From contig JBEVVG010000001.1 of NCBI GenBank assembly GCA_040507225.1, positions 1,178,001 through 1,242,000 on the forward strand: 64,000 bases of DNA, given 5' to 3'. This document shows positions 8,456 to 18,212 of this stretch, piece after piece (within the stretch, counting starts at the first letter, position 1; each line of letters begins with the position of its first letter). The DNA is from Thiodiazotropha sp040507225. Lineage in GTDB: Bacteria > Pseudomonadota > Gammaproteobacteria > Chromatiales > Chromatiaceae. The notes under the pieces were generated by a model, which saw only the letters and a program-made list of their open reading frames with translations, made no database searches and was not told the DNA's origin. The translations under genes and the position numbers were made by a program.

Positions 8456-10539
8456 TCCGAAAACCGCCTTGAGGACTGCACGACCTTTTGCAGGCGCACC
8501 CAGGCCTGCAGGGTACAGGCCACCGACCAGGCCTGGGCGGGGGCGCCCTTCGGCGGATGCGGAGGATCCGCATCGAAGATCTCGCTGATCGTGCCCAGGC
8601 CGGCATGCCGCAGATGATCGGCAAGCGGTTGCAGGCGCTGCAGGGCTGCAATCGCATCCCCCGTGACCCGGTACTCCGCCCAGGCATAATGGCCCAACAG
8701 CCAGGCCCACACCGTACCCTGATGGTAGGCCCCGTCCCGATCGGCCACCCCACCCCGGTAATGATGGCGATAATCCTTATCCCGCGGACTCAGGGATCGC
8801 AACCCGTAGGAGGTCAGCAGTTCCCGGCCACACTGTGTCAGTATCCCCTCCCAGTACTGTGCATCCAGGGGCGAATGTTCGAGACTGAGGGCCAGGATCT
8901 GGTTGGGTCGCACCCGGACATCGTCACCCTGCGGGGTATCCAGGACATCGAACAGGCCCTCGCCGGACGGTTTGCGAAAACGCTGAAAACCATCGCGTAC
9001 CCGCTCAGCCAACGCGGCGTAGGCTGCTGACGGCTGATCCAGGCGCTGCGCGAATTCCTGCATACAACACAGGGCGTGATACCAGAGCGCATTCACTTCC
9101 ACCGGTTTGCCGATGCGTGGCGTGACCACCCAGTTGCCGACCTTGGCATCCATCCAGGTCAGCTGGGTGCCCGGCTCCCCGGCGTGCAGCAGGGCATCCC
9201 GCTCATCCATGCCGATGCCGTAGCGGGTTCCCTGGCTGTAGCCGTCGATGATCTCCTGCAATACCGGGTAAACCTGCCGCAGCGCTTCGGAATCATCCTC
9301 GGCTTCGAGGTACTCACGCCAGGCATCGAAGTACCACAGCGCGGCATCCACGCTGTTATAGGCCAGTGGCTCGTCGATCCCGCCGAGACGGTTGGGCAGC
9401 TGCCCGCCATCAACCAGCTTTGCATAGCTCAGGAGTATTGCCCGGGCGCGCTCCGGCTGGCCGTTGATCAGGGTCAGACCCGGCAATGCGATGAGGGTGT
9501 CCCGACCCCAGTCGGCGAACCAGGGATAACCGGCGATGACCGATGCGCGCGGAGGTTCATCGCGCAGTGGCCGCTGAATCGGAAAACCGTCCGCGGCCAG
9601 CAGCAGCTGACGGATCCAGTCCGGGGCCCGCTCGAATACCGGTTGCGCTTCGGGATGGGCAAGCTGCGACTCGCGTTGCAGGAAGGCCCTCATGGAGGCC
9701 TCCAGATCGAACTCGTGATGCATATCCAGCGACACTGCAAATCCGCACCATTCTCCCGGTTCGAGGAGATACACCAGCTGACCGATGGAAAGATTGTTGT
9801 CGATATCCGGAAGTCCGCGCGCGGTTTCACGGCTCAACAGGAATCCTTCGTGCCAGTGCTGCTGGGGCTCGAAGCCGGCCCGGGTGGTCTGAACATAGAC
9901 GCACTCCCCCTCCGGCCATTCGATATGGATGGTCCCGCTATCATCCCTGACCCGTGCGGTGGTACCGCTGACCGGCTGGTTGCCGTGGTGATCCCGGCGA
10001 TTGGTCAGCAGGTTGACCGAGAGGCTGACGGGTTGGCTGGGGTCGTAGCCCCCCTGGCAGCGATAGGCCAGGTAGGTGGTTCGACCCTCGGGGGGCATCC
10101 AGATACGCATTTCCAGGCGGTGCTCGCCGCAGGCAAAACACCAGCAGGGCATACGCCCGAGGAGCTGGAAATGTTCCAGGTGCTGATAACCGGCCGGCTC
10201 GACTACCTCTCCGTACCAGCGGTTGGTGAACAGGGGCCAGCGGTGACCGGCGATCTCCAGCGTCGCATCCGCCTTGGTGACCAGCAAGCGGCGAGGCTGA
10301 CCAGGCTGAACCGCAGAAACCAGCAGCCCGTGATAGCGCCGGGTCAGACTGCCCGCCAGGGTGCCGCCAGCATAGCCGCCCTGCCCATCGGTGAGCCACC
10401 ACTCCCGCTGTTCCGCCTGATCCAGATCCCCGCACAGGGCGCGGCCGAAGCTGATGCCGGCGGGCAGCCTCTCATCGCCCTGCGGGTTGTCGTTTTCGAG
10501 GTCTGAGTCCTGTCTTGTGTTACGCGTTTTTCCTGACAT
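8452..10539 (-). CDS. Glycogen debranching enzyme-like amylo-alpha-1,6-glucosidase (GDE family)
   Basis: 695 residues. The N-terminal GDE_N domain shows WWLTDGQGGYAGGTLAGS and TRRYHGLLVSAV; the C-terminal (alpha/alpha)6 catalytic domain shows GYPWFADWGRDTLIALPG, NRLGGIDEPLAYNSVDAALW, TWMDAK and GKPVEVNALWYHAL. These are family hallmarks, including the Asp of WGRDT. Expected role is hydrolysis of alpha-1,6 branch glucose in glycogen or related alpha-glucans in the cytoplasm. Start is ATG 10539 behind GGTGGG; a TTG five codons earlier is possible. It is the first gene of a two-gene unit with the GH63-like glucosidase, with a 4-base GTGA overlap that points to coupled translation. Confidence 0.9.
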   Translation of the reverse strand: MSGKTRNTRQDSDLENDNPQGDERLPAGISFGRALCGDLDQAEQREWWLTDGQGGYAGGTLAGSLTRRYHGLLVSAVQPGQPRRLLVTKADATLEIAGHRWPLFTNRWYGEVVEPAGYQHLEHFQLLGRMPCWCFACGEHRLEMRIWMPPEGRTTYLAYRCQGGYDPSQPVSLSVNLLTNRRDHHGNQPVSGTTARVRDDSGTIHIEWPEGECVYVQTTRAGFEPQQHWHEGFLLSRETARGLPDIDNNLSIGQLVYLLEPGEWCGFAVSLDMHHEFDLEASMRAFLQRESQLAHPEAQPVFERAPDWIRQLLLAADGFPIQRPLRDEPPRASVIAGYPWFADWGRDTLIALPGLTLINGQPERARAILLSYAKLVDGGQLPNRLGGIDEPLAYNSVDAALWYFDAWREYLEAEDDSEALRQVYPVLQEIIDGYSQGTRYGIGMDERDALLHAGEPGTQLTWMDAKVGNWVVTPRIGKPVEVNALWYHALCCMQEFAQRLDQPSAAYAALAERVRDGFQRFRKPSGEGLFDVLDTPQGDDVRVRPNQILALSLEHSPLDAQYWEGILTQCGRELLTSYGLRSLSPRDKDYRHHYRGGVADRDGAYHQGTVWAWLLGHYAWAEYRVTGDAIAALQRLQPLADHLRHAGLGTISEIFDADPPHPPKGAPAQAWSVACTLQAWVRLQKVVQSSRRFSE

Positions 10540-10775
10540 CCAACCCACCAGCAAATAGTATTTTTATTCCCAATTCCGAGATGCTATTCTCAGCGCAAAA
10601 CGCCCGCCACCTGAAATCTGCAAACTTACTCACACATCGGAATTTAAACACTTAGGACCCGCGAACACGAATCCGATATCGACTGCTGCGAGCGGCAGGG
10701 TTCCACACTCTGACCGCTTGCATCCCCAAGCCTCCGCGATGGCTTGCCTATGGACTGAAATAACATGGAGTTATC

Positions 10776-12809
10776 ATGAAAACAAACCTGTTCGATACCT
10801 GTCCCCACCGGGTACTGCTGATTCTCGGGATGACCCTTTGCGCCCATGCGGCCGCCGTGAATCCCTCTTTTTCGACCCAGAACAATCCCGTAGCGATGAC
10901 CGACCGGATCATCGTCAAGTACACCGCGGCAACCACTGATGGAAGCCTGCCGGACAGCACCGCAAGCCTGGTGGGCGAGTTGGCCGGTGTCGATTCGAAC
11001 CCGCTGCGACAGACCTTCAGCGGCGCCACCGTGATCCAACTCAGCGAACCCCGTCCCCTGGCACAGATCGAGGCGCTGGCGGAGAGCCTGAACCAGGTTG
11101 AGGGCATTGCCTATGCGGAAGCGGATCTGCGCATGCTTCCCCTGTTCACTCCCGACGACCCCCGATTCTCCGAACAATGGCACTATCTCGAGGCGGCGGG
11201 TGGCATCGACCTGCCCCCGGCCTGGGACCTTGCCCAGGGCAGCGAGACGGTGGTGGCGGTGCTGGATACCGGCTACCTGCCCCATGCGGACCTCTCGGCG
11301 AACCTGCTGCCCGGGTACGACATGATCAGTGACGAATACGTGGCCAATGACGGGGACGCCCGGGATTCAGATCCCCTCGACACCGGTGACTACGATCCAA
11401 GCTGCGGACGCTACCTGAGCAGCTGGCACGGCACCCATGTCTCCGGCACCATCGCGGCCCTCACCGACAACGGTCTTGGGGTGGCGGGTATCGCCTACCG
11501 TGCCAAAATCGTGCCGGTGCGGGTGCTGGGTCGATGCGGCGGCTATCTCTCGGATATCTCAGACGGAATTGCCTGGGCGGCCGGCGTCAGCCTGCCCGAC
11601 CTGCCGGACAACCCCCACCCCGCCCAGGTGATCAATCTGAGCCTCGGCAGCAACTCGGAGAGCTGTCCGCAAACCGTCTTGGAGGCGATCGCCCTGGCCC
11701 GTGGTCTCGGCGCCAGCGTGGTCGCCGCGGCAGGTAACGAAACCCAGGACAGCGCCGGCATCGCCCCCGCCAACTGTCCCGGGGTGATCACCGTTGCCGC
11801 CTCTGACCGGGCGGGCGCACTGGCGGAATTTTCCAATTTTGGAGAAACCGTCGACCTGGCGGCGCCCGGGGAAGAGATTCTCTCGACTCACAACGATGGC
11901 ATTGTCATTGCAAATCAGGACAGCTATCGGTTGATGAGTGGCACCAGCATGGCCGCCCCCCATGTCAGCGGTGTTGCAGCGCTGCTTTACGGCATGGATC
12001 CGGGAATCACCCCGGACGAGGTCGAACGGCGCCTGGTGGAGCATGCCCGGGACTACGTCACACCCTGCAGCCCATGCGGTTCCGGAATCCTGGATGCGCA
12101 CAATACCCTTGCCTCGATGCAACCGCCGGAGTCCGGCCTGATCCTGCTCTCGGACGGGGTGCCTGAGACAGGCCTGTCCGCACCCAGCGGTGAATCCCTG
12201 CTGTTCGCGATCGATGTTCCGGACGACGCGGTCAGCCTGAGTATTCGCAGTTATGCAGGCAGTGGCGATGCGGACCTGCATGTACGATACGCTGCAGCAC
12301 CCACCACAGATACATATGATTGCCGGCCCTATCTCTATGGAAATGAGGAAAACTGCGTGATTCGGCCGGTACTCCCGGGCCGCAGCTTCATTCTGCTCAA
12401 CGCCTATGCGGATTTTGCAGACCTGAGCCTGGTGGCCGATTACCAGCTGCAGAACCCGCCCCCCGAGCCAGACCGCTTCGAAAACCTGCAAAGCTACCCG
12501 ATTCCGGATGCCAGCCTGGACGGTGCGCTCAGTCCAATACGGGTCGAGCGCAGCAACCCCGCCGGGCAGGTCAGGGTCACCGTCACCATTCGTCACAGCT
12601 ACATCCGGGAACTCGCCGTGGACCTCATCGACCCCAGTGGGACGGTTCACAACCTGAAGGGCTTCGGAGGCTGGGGTACCGATCTGCTGGAAACCTTTAT
12701 CCTGGATCTGGGCGATCCCCCCGCAACGGGCGTCTGGAAGCTCAGAGCCCGCGACCTGGGCAACCGGGGCAGCGGGTCGATCGAGGCCTGGCGGATCCGC
12801 TTCGACTGA
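10776..12809 (+). CDS. Secreted subtilisin-like (S8) serine protease with PPC and P-domain
   Basis: 677 residues. A signal peptide (MKTNLFDTCPHRVLLILGM...) precedes an inhibitor-type propeptide to about 130. The catalytic domain has the full triad: Asp164 (VVAVLDTGYLPH), His218 (WHGTHVSGT) and Ser391 (MSGTSMAAPHVSG), with oxyanion Asn in AAAGNETQ. A PPC-like beta domain follows (about 470-550) and a proprotein-convertase P-domain (about 575-677, ending GSIEAWRIRF). GGAG lies 6 bases before the ATG. It is probably an extracellular or periplasmic protease; the C-terminal domains are usually cut off or used for export and surface binding. It stands alone, divergent from the debranching gene and convergent with the Gdt1-like gene. 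Confidence 0.95.
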   Translation: MKTNLFDTCPHRVLLILGMTLCAHAAAVNPSFSTQNNPVAMTDRIIVKYTAATTDGSLPDSTASLVGELAGVDSNPLRQTFSGATVIQLSEPRPLAQIEALAESLNQVEGIAYAEADLRMLPLFTPDDPRFSEQWHYLEAAGGIDLPPAWDLAQGSETVVAVLDTGYLPHADLSANLLPGYDMISDEYVANDGDARDSDPLDTGDYDPSCGRYLSSWHGTHVSGTIAALTDNGLGVAGIAYRAKIVPVRVLGRCGGYLSDISDGIAWAAGVSLPDLPDNPHPAQVINLSLGSNSESCPQTVLEAIALARGLGASVVAAAGNETQDSAGIAPANCPGVITVAASDRAGALAEFSNFGETVDLAAPGEEILSTHNDGIVIANQDSYRLMSGTSMAAPHVSGVAALLYGMDPGITPDEVERRLVEHARDYVTPCSPCGSGILDAHNTLASMQPPESGLILLSDGVPETGLSAPSGESLLFAIDVPDDAVSLSIRSYAGSGDADLHVRYAAAPTTDTYDCRPYLYGNEENCVIRPVLPGRSFILLNAYADFADLSLVADYQLQNPPPEPDRFENLQSYPIPDASLDGALSPIRVERSNPAGQVRVTVTIRHSYIRELAVDLIDPSGTVHNLKGFGGWGTDLLETFILDLGDPPATGVWKLRARDLGNRGSGSIEAWRIRFD

Positions 12810-12873
12810 AGACGACGTATTGGGTGGACGGGCTGATAAAAGGCTCCCCCTGGATAGGCATTGAGCCGTTCGC

Positions 12874-12903
12874 GGGTCGGATTACACTACGTTAATCCGA
12901 CCC
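12874..12903. terminator. Perfect 11-bp hairpin between convergent genes
   Basis: GGGTCGGATTA at 12874-12884 pairs exactly with TAATCCGACCC at 12893-12903 around an 8-base loop. It sits between two convergent genes and can act as a bidirectional stop, although no long T run follows. Hairpins of the type GTCGGATTA...TAATCCGAC are a common dispersed intergenic motif in proteobacteria, so it may also be a REP-like repeat. Confidence 0.6.
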
Positions 12904-12907
12904 GTCA

Positions 12908-13489
12908 TTATTGAATAGCCCGGCAGAAGGCCAACACTGAAAAGACCAGAAACAGTCCGCCGCCGAGCCTGTGGATGGTTGCCAAAGGCAGACGCTTTAA
13001 CAGGGTCTTGCCCAGAAGGACACCCAGTGCGGTCACAGTGATCAGAGCCAGACTGGCTCCCAGCCAGACCTTCAGAGGCGGCCAGTTGACAGACATGCCG
13101 GCCACCGCAATCTGAGTCTTGTCGCCAAATTCAGCGGCGAAAATCAGCATCAGAGTGGAAACAAACAGCCGTCGACCCGTGATCAGATCATGAAGCGACG
13201 CCTCCGATTCAGGACAATAGCGCAACGCCTGTACCCCAAACAAGGCAAACACGATCGCCACTATCAGTTCCATCAGCGCCTCGGGCAACCAGGTCACAAC
13301 GGCGGCCCCCAATCCTGCCGCGATGCCATTCAGCAGAAGGAATGCCGAAGTCGCGCCCCAGAAGACCGGCGATGCCCGATGCCGGGCGGCCAGCGTCATG
13401 CAGACCAGCTGGCTCTTGTCACCGATTTCGGCCAGGGCAACCAGGGAAAAAGCGGACACGACGACAGAGACGGATTCAGTGATGGGCAT
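12908..13489 (-). CDS. TMEM165/Gdt1 (UPF0016) family cation exporter, probably Mn2+
   Basis: 193 residues with six predicted membrane segments in two homologous halves. Each half carries the family signature ExGDK(S/T): AEIGDKSQL near residue 20 and AEFGDKTQI near 120. The family exports Mn2+ (or exchanges Ca2+/Mn2+ for H+) across the inner membrane. The start ATG lies 18 bases beyond the terminator of tRNA-Val on the same strand, so read-through from the tRNA promoter is possible. I saw no yybP-ykoY manganese riboswitch in this gap, which is too short to hold one. Confidence 0.9.
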   Translation of the reverse strand: MPITESVSVVVSAFSLVALAEIGDKSQLVCMTLAARHRASPVFWGATSAFLLLNGIAAGLGAAVVTWLPEALMELIVAIVFALFGVQALRYCPESEASLHDLITGRRLFVSTLMLIFAAEFGDKTQIAVAGMSVNWPPLKVWLGASLALITVTALGVLLGKTLLKRLPLATIHRLGGGLFLVFSVLAFCRAIQ

Positions 13490-13506
13490 CTGTCATGAGG
13501 CCTGCA

Positions 13507-13545
13507 AAAAAAAAGCACCCGGAAAATCACGAGTGCTTTTTTTGA
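13507..13545 (-). terminator. Rho-independent terminator after tRNA-Val
   Basis: AAAAAAGCAC and GTGCTTTTTTT form an A/T-extended stem (GCAC at 13515-13518, GTGC at 13533-13536). It can work in both directions because each arm gives a T run in its own transcript. Confidence 0.75.
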
Positions 13546-13551
13546 GATGTT

Positions 13552-13628
<77 letters not shown>

Positions 13629-13640
13629 GAAAGAAGGCGA

Positions 13641-13670
13641 ATCATACAGGCACCCGCACCGGCATTGCAA
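13641..13670 (-). promoter_or_regulatory. Sigma-70 promoter of tRNA-Val
   Basis: On the minus strand TTGCAA (13665-13670) is followed after 18 bases by TATGAT (13641-13646), about 12 bases before the tRNA 5' end. Spacing and position fit a constitutive tRNA promoter. Confidence 0.6.
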
Positions 13671-13805
13671 GCCCATGGAGCAACCCGTCCCGGGACTGCC
13701 GGTACCACTGCGACCGAGCCTCCGGAGTCCGGCGAGAGACTCTAAAATTGTCTCGCCGCGGCATTTTCCTGCACCCCGGGCCAGGCGTACATCAGAGGCT
13801 TGTAT

Positions 13806-14459
13806 TTACCGATCCCCGGTCAAGGGTACAAAGCTCACTGGCAGCAGGTTCGAGACATGGACCTCACCCGAGTGATCCTTTTGCAGAAGGATCAGATCCT
13901 GAGTGTAGTACCGTTGTCCGAGCGGCAGCACCAGCCGCCCACCCGGTGCCAGTTGTTCAACCAGAGGCTGGGGCACCTCCTCCGCTGCAGCGGTCACGAT
14001 GATGGCATCGAAGGGCGCCGCTTCCGGCCAGCCGAAATAGCCGTTATCGGTGCGGTACTGGATATTCCCGTACCCCTCCTGCTCCAGTCGGTGGCGGGCC
14101 TGCCAGGCCAGCTCCGGTATGATTTCGACGGTGTAGAGCTGTTTGCACAACTCTGCCAGCACCGCGGTCTGGTAACCTGAACCGGTACCCACCTCCAATA
14201 CCTTGTGTTCGGGTTTCAGCTCCAGCAGGTCGGTCATCAGGGCGACGATAAAAGGCTGGGAGATGGTCTGTCCCTGGCCGATCGGCAGGGGACTGTTCTC
14301 ATAGGCGTGAGGACGAAAGCTTTGACCCACAAACTCCTGCCGTGGCACTCGGCTGATTGCGTCCAGCACATGGTCATCGAGTGTACAGCGACCGGTCATG
14401 CGGCAGGCATAGTTGGTCTCGGCACGGATATCCCGCAACATTTCCTCAAGATTCGGCAT
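13806..14459 (-). CDS. pcm: Protein-L-isoaspartate O-methyltransferase
   Basis: 217 residues, the normal length. The SAM-binding motif I reads VLEVGTGSGYQTAVLAEL, and the family-specific stretches are PLPIGQGQTISQPFIVALM and FDAIIVTAAAEEVPQPLVEQL. The enzyme methylates L-isoaspartyl residues of damaged proteins so that they can return to L-aspartate. It follows uvrB on the same strand after about 250 bp, a gap with no other convincing gene. Confidence 0.95.
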   Translation of the reverse strand: MPNLEEMLRDIRAETNYACRMTGRCTLDDHVLDAISRVPRQEFVGQSFRPHAYENSPLPIGQGQTISQPFIVALMTDLLELKPEHKVLEVGTGSGYQTAVLAELCKQLYTVEIIPELAWQARHRLEQEGYGNIQYRTDNGYFGWPEAAPFDAIIVTAAAEEVPQPLVEQLAPGGRLVLPLGQRYYTQDLILLQKDHSGEVHVSNLLPVSFVPLTGDR

Positions 14460-14711
14460 ACTGAGTGCTTTTCCCGGGTCTGTCCCAACAAACGGTCTTC
14501 AAATACAGTCTAGCAGGCGAATGAGATTCCTTGCAGACGAGCCGGAAAATTCGTCCATGATTTCCACACACCGCGGCTAACCGCAGTCGCTCCTGGGTCG
14601 TGCCCACACCCGCCAACAGCGGTTGAGTGACGACCTGGAACCTGAGACATTCCCACAAGAATATACTTCGCAGCCGATATAGCCAGCATAATTCACACCG
14701 AACCTTTGGGG

Positions 14712-16718
14712 TTATGACATCAGGCCCCGATCCTGAAGGTCGCGGATCTGATCCCGGACCCGCGCGGCCTCCTCGAATTCCAGGTTCTGCGCATGCCGGT
14801 ACATCGCCTCTTCGAGCTGCTTGACCCGCTTGGCCATCTGTTTCGGTGAGAGGCTGGCATAGTCACGCGCCTCCTCTGCGACCTTGGCGTATTTCCCCGC
14901 GCTCATCTGGGCGCCTGGATAGGCGCCTTCCATGATGTCCGCAATCGATTTGAGGATGGTTTTCGGGGTAATACCATGGGCTTCGTTGTAGGCTTGCTGT
15001 TTGTGTCGTCGGCGTTCGGTTTCGTCGATCGCCCGGCGCATGGATCCGGTGATCTGGTCGGCATAGAGTATGGCCTTGCCGTGGGCATTGCGCGCAGCCC
15101 GGCCAATGGTCTGGATCAGTGATCCCTCGGAGCGCAGAAACCCTTCCTTGTCCGCGTCGAGAATCGCCACCAGGGAAACCTCCGGCATGTCCAGGCCTTC
15201 CCGCAGCAGATTGATACCGACCAGCACATCGAATTCGCCCAGGCGCAGATCACGGATGATCTCCACCCGCTCCACCGTATCGATATCGGAATGCAGGTAT
15301 CGCACCCGGACATCATGGTCACCCAGATAGTCGGTCAGGTCCTCGGCCATGCGTTTGGTCAGGGTGGTGACCAGCACCCGCTCCTGCTGCGCCACCCGGA
15401 GACGGATTTCGGATAACAGATCATCCACCTGGGTGAGTGCGGGGCGCACCTCCACCTCCGGGTCCACCAGTCCGGTGGGACGCACCACCTGTTCGACGAT
15501 CGCCCCGGAACGCTGCATCTCGTAGTCCCGTGGGGTGGCGCTGACATAGATGGTCTGGGGCGAACGGGCCTCGAACTCCTCGAAACGCAGCGGGCGGTTG
15601 TCCAGCGCTGACGGCAGACGGAATCCGTATTCAACCAGGGTCTCTTTGCGCGAGCGGTCACCCCGGAACATGCCCCCGAGCTGAGGCACCGTGACATGGC
15701 TTTCATCGATCACCAGCAGGGCGCCGTCGGGCAGATAGTCGAACAGGGTCGGCGGCGGTTCACCCGCCTTGCGTCCCGACAGGTAGCGGGAGTAGTTCTC
15801 GATACCGGAGCAATAGCCCAGCTCATTGATCATCTCGATATCGAACAGGGTGCGTTGACTGAGTCGCTGCGCCTCCACCAGCTTGTGCACTGATTCCAGC
15901 TGTGTCAGACGCTCCCTGAGTTCCAGCTTGATCTGCTCGACCGCCTTGAGCAGGGTCTCCCTGGGGGTCACATAGTGACTTTTGGGGAAGATCGAATAGC
16001 GTGGGACTTTTCGCAGCACCTGGCCGGTCAGGGGATCGAACACCGAGATCTGCTCGATCTCGTCATCGAACAGTTCCACCCGCACCGCCTCCGCATCGGA
16101 CTCCGCCGGGTAGATGTCGATCACCTCGCCGCGCACCCGGAAGCTGGCCCGCTGCAGCGCGGCGTCGTTACGGGTGTACTGCAGCTCCGCCAGGCGCCTG
16201 AGGATGGCCCGCTGGTCAATCACCTCTCCGCGACTCAGATGCAGCATCATCCCCAGATAAGCGCGTGGATCGCCCAAGCCGTAGATCGAGGAGACCGTGG
16301 CGACGATGATCGCATCCTCACGCTCCAGCAGTGCTTTGGTGGCGGAGAGACGCATCTGCTCGATGTGGTCGTTGATCGATGCATCTTTCTCGATAAAGGT
16401 ATCCGAGGCCGGCACATACGCCTCGGGCTGGTAGTAGTCGTAGTAGGATACGAAATACTCCACCGCATTATTGGGGAAAAATTCCCTGAACTCACCGTAA
16501 AGCTGGGCCGCCAGGGTCTTGTTGGGCGCAAGCACCAGGGTCGGCCGCTGAATCTCATGAATCACATTGGCCACGGTGAAGGTCTTTCCCGAGCCGGTGA
16601 CCCCCAGCAGGGTCATACCGGCCTCTCCGTCATGCAGGCCCTCCACCAGGCGGCGGATGGCCTCGGGTTGATCTCCCGAAGGTTCGAATTTCGAATTTAA
16701 TTGAAACACTTTACTCAT
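14712..16718 (-). CDS. uvrB: Excinuclease ABC subunit B
   Basis: 668 residues from MSKVFQLNSKF, which aligns with the usual UvrB N-terminus; an ATG five codons earlier (16733) is possible but has no better ribosome site. Walker A is GVTGSGKTFT, the beta-hairpin region reads YYQPEAYVPASDTFIEKD, helicase motifs include VLVGINLLREGLDMPEVSLV and TIGRAARN, and the C-terminal UVR motif is QLEEAMYRHAQNLEFEEAARV. It is the damage-verifying helicase of UvrABC nucleotide excision repair. It diverges from the aminotransferase gene. Confidence 0.98.
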   Translation of the reverse strand: MSKVFQLNSKFEPSGDQPEAIRRLVEGLHDGEAGMTLLGVTGSGKTFTVANVIHEIQRPTLVLAPNKTLAAQLYGEFREFFPNNAVEYFVSYYDYYQPEAYVPASDTFIEKDASINDHIEQMRLSATKALLEREDAIIVATVSSIYGLGDPRAYLGMMLHLSRGEVIDQRAILRRLAELQYTRNDAALQRASFRVRGEVIDIYPAESDAEAVRVELFDDEIEQISVFDPLTGQVLRKVPRYSIFPKSHYVTPRETLLKAVEQIKLELRERLTQLESVHKLVEAQRLSQRTLFDIEMINELGYCSGIENYSRYLSGRKAGEPPPTLFDYLPDGALLVIDESHVTVPQLGGMFRGDRSRKETLVEYGFRLPSALDNRPLRFEEFEARSPQTIYVSATPRDYEMQRSGAIVEQVVRPTGLVDPEVEVRPALTQVDDLLSEIRLRVAQQERVLVTTLTKRMAEDLTDYLGDHDVRVRYLHSDIDTVERVEIIRDLRLGEFDVLVGINLLREGLDMPEVSLVAILDADKEGFLRSEGSLIQTIGRAARNAHGKAILYADQITGSMRRAIDETERRRHKQQAYNEAHGITPKTILKSIADIMEGAYPGAQMSAGKYAKVAEEARDYASLSPKQMAKRVKQLEEAMYRHAQNLEFEEAARVRDQIRDLQDRGLMS

Positions 16719-16832
16719 TGAGGGATTCTTCATCGTGCGCGAATTGGCTATTATGACATCCGCACCGTGTCATCATAGAATGACGTCCACAAATCAACGA
16801 CCGTCGTTCAGAACCAGGGACCTGAAATCGCC

Positions 16833-18020
16833 ATGAACTCACAACTCTCAAGTCGCGTAAAAGCCGTCAAACCTTCACCGACGCTTGCCATCACCGCCCG
16901 TGCCGCCGAGATGCGGGCCGCCGGTAAGGATGTCATCGGACTGGGCGCCGGCGAACCCGATTTCGACACACCGGACCACATCAAGGCGGCCGCGATTCAG
17001 GCGATCAATGACGGCTTCACCAAGTACACCGCGGTCGATGGCACCCCGGGGCTGAAACAGGCGATCATCGACAAGTTCCAGCGGGACAACGGTTTCGACT
17101 ATGCCCCCGAGCAGATCCTGGTCTCCTGTGGTGGCAAGCAGAGCTTCTACAACCTGGCCCAGGCGATACTCGACCCGGGTGACGAGGTCATCATTCCAGC
17201 CCCTTTCTGGGTCTCCTATCCGGACATGTCGATCCTTGCCGGTGGCGTGCCGGTGCTGGTCTCCGCAGGCGCCAGCCAGAATTTCAAGATTACCGCCCAG
17301 CAACTGGCCGCGGCGATCACCGACAAAACCAAGCTGTTCGTCATCAACAGCCCCTCCAACCCGACCGGCATGGCCTACACCCGGGAAGAGCTGGCGGCAC
17401 TCGGCGAGGTCCTGAAAGAGCATCCGCGGGTACTCATCGCCACGGATGACATGTACGAGCATATCCTCTGGCCCGGCAACAGCTTCGTCAACATTCTCAA
17501 TGCCTGCCCGGAACTCAAGGAGCGTACCCTGGTACTCAACGGGGTCTCCAAGGCCTACTCCATGACCGGCTGGCGTATCGGCTATGCCGGCGGCCCGACT
17601 GAGATCATCAAGGCGATGAAAAAGATCCAGTCACAGAGCACCTCCAACCCCACCTCGATCTCCCAGGTGGCAGCCCAGGCCGCACTGGAAGGTTCCCAGG
17701 CGTGCATCGGGGAGATGCTCAAGGCGTTCAAGGAACGTCATGATTATGTGGTGGAACGTCTCAACACCCTGCCCGGCATCGAGTGTCTGCCCAGTGACGG
17801 CACCTTCTACTGCTTTCCCAATGTGGAGGAGGCGCTCAAGCGGATCGACGGGGTGAACAACGACCTGGAACTCTCTGAGTACCTGATTACCGAGGCAGGC
17901 GTCGCCCTGGTACCGGGTACCGCCTTCGGTCTGGGCGGACACGTGCGCATCTCCATCGCCACCAGCATGGAAAAGCTGGAAAAGGCGCTCGACCGAATTG
18001 AATCGGCGATCAAGCCCTGA
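16833..18020 (+). CDS. Class I PLP-dependent aminotransferase, probably aspartate aminotransferase
   Basis: 395 residues. The PLP lysine is Lys240 in NGVSKAYSMTGWRIGYAGG; other family blocks are GLGAGEPDFDTPDHI, YTAVDGTPGLKQAI, INSPSNPTGMAYTREEL, DDMYEHILW and GTAFGLGGHVRISIA. The length and the sequence TKYTAVDGT place it in the prokaryotic I-gamma aspartate aminotransferase group, which interconverts aspartate/2-oxoglutarate and oxaloacetate/glutamate. Some members also take prephenate or aromatic amino acids, so no symbol is given. It is transcribed alone, away from uvrB. Confidence 0.93.
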   Translation: MNSQLSSRVKAVKPSPTLAITARAAEMRAAGKDVIGLGAGEPDFDTPDHIKAAAIQAINDGFTKYTAVDGTPGLKQAIIDKFQRDNGFDYAPEQILVSCGGKQSFYNLAQAILDPGDEVIIPAPFWVSYPDMSILAGGVPVLVSAGASQNFKITAQQLAAAITDKTKLFVINSPSNPTGMAYTREELAALGEVLKEHPRVLIATDDMYEHILWPGNSFVNILNACPELKERTLVLNGVSKAYSMTGWRIGYAGGPTEIIKAMKKIQSQSTSNPTSISQVAAQAALEGSQACIGEMLKAFKERHDYVVERLNTLPGIECLPSDGTFYCFPNVEEALKRIDGVNNDLELSEYLITEAGVALVPGTAFGLGGHVRISIATSMEKLEKALDRIESAIKP

Positions 18021-18021
18021 T

Positions 18022-18081
18022 AGCCTGACCCCGGGCAGCAACGGTACCCGAGCCCCTCTGGCCAACACGGCCAGTCAGGCT
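18022..18081. terminator. Nested hairpin after the aminotransferase gene
   Basis: AGCCTGAC (18022-18029) pairs with GTCAGGCT (18074-18081), and an inner CTGGCC/GGCCAG stem lies just inside. There is no T run, so intrinsic termination is uncertain; it may only protect the 3' end. Confidence 0.35.
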
Positions 18082-18212
18082 CGCGAACCCGGTCCTGTGT
18101 AACGATCAGCCGACCGCTCCGCGCCCTAGTCTGCGCTGCTGACACGGATCTCAGTATCGCCCAATGATGGATGCCGGATTGCATCCTGGCCACACTCCAA
18201 GGAGGGAGTATC

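Noticed and set aside
9076..10506. 476-codon plus-strand frame opposite the debranching enzyme
   Set aside because: Antisense shadow of a high-GC gene; no ribosome site or recognisable domain, while the minus strand encodes a clear GDE protein.
12908..13490. Manganese (yybP-ykoY) riboswitch before the Gdt1-like gene
   Set aside because: Only 18-60 bases separate the tRNA terminator and the start codon, too little for the riboswitch fold.
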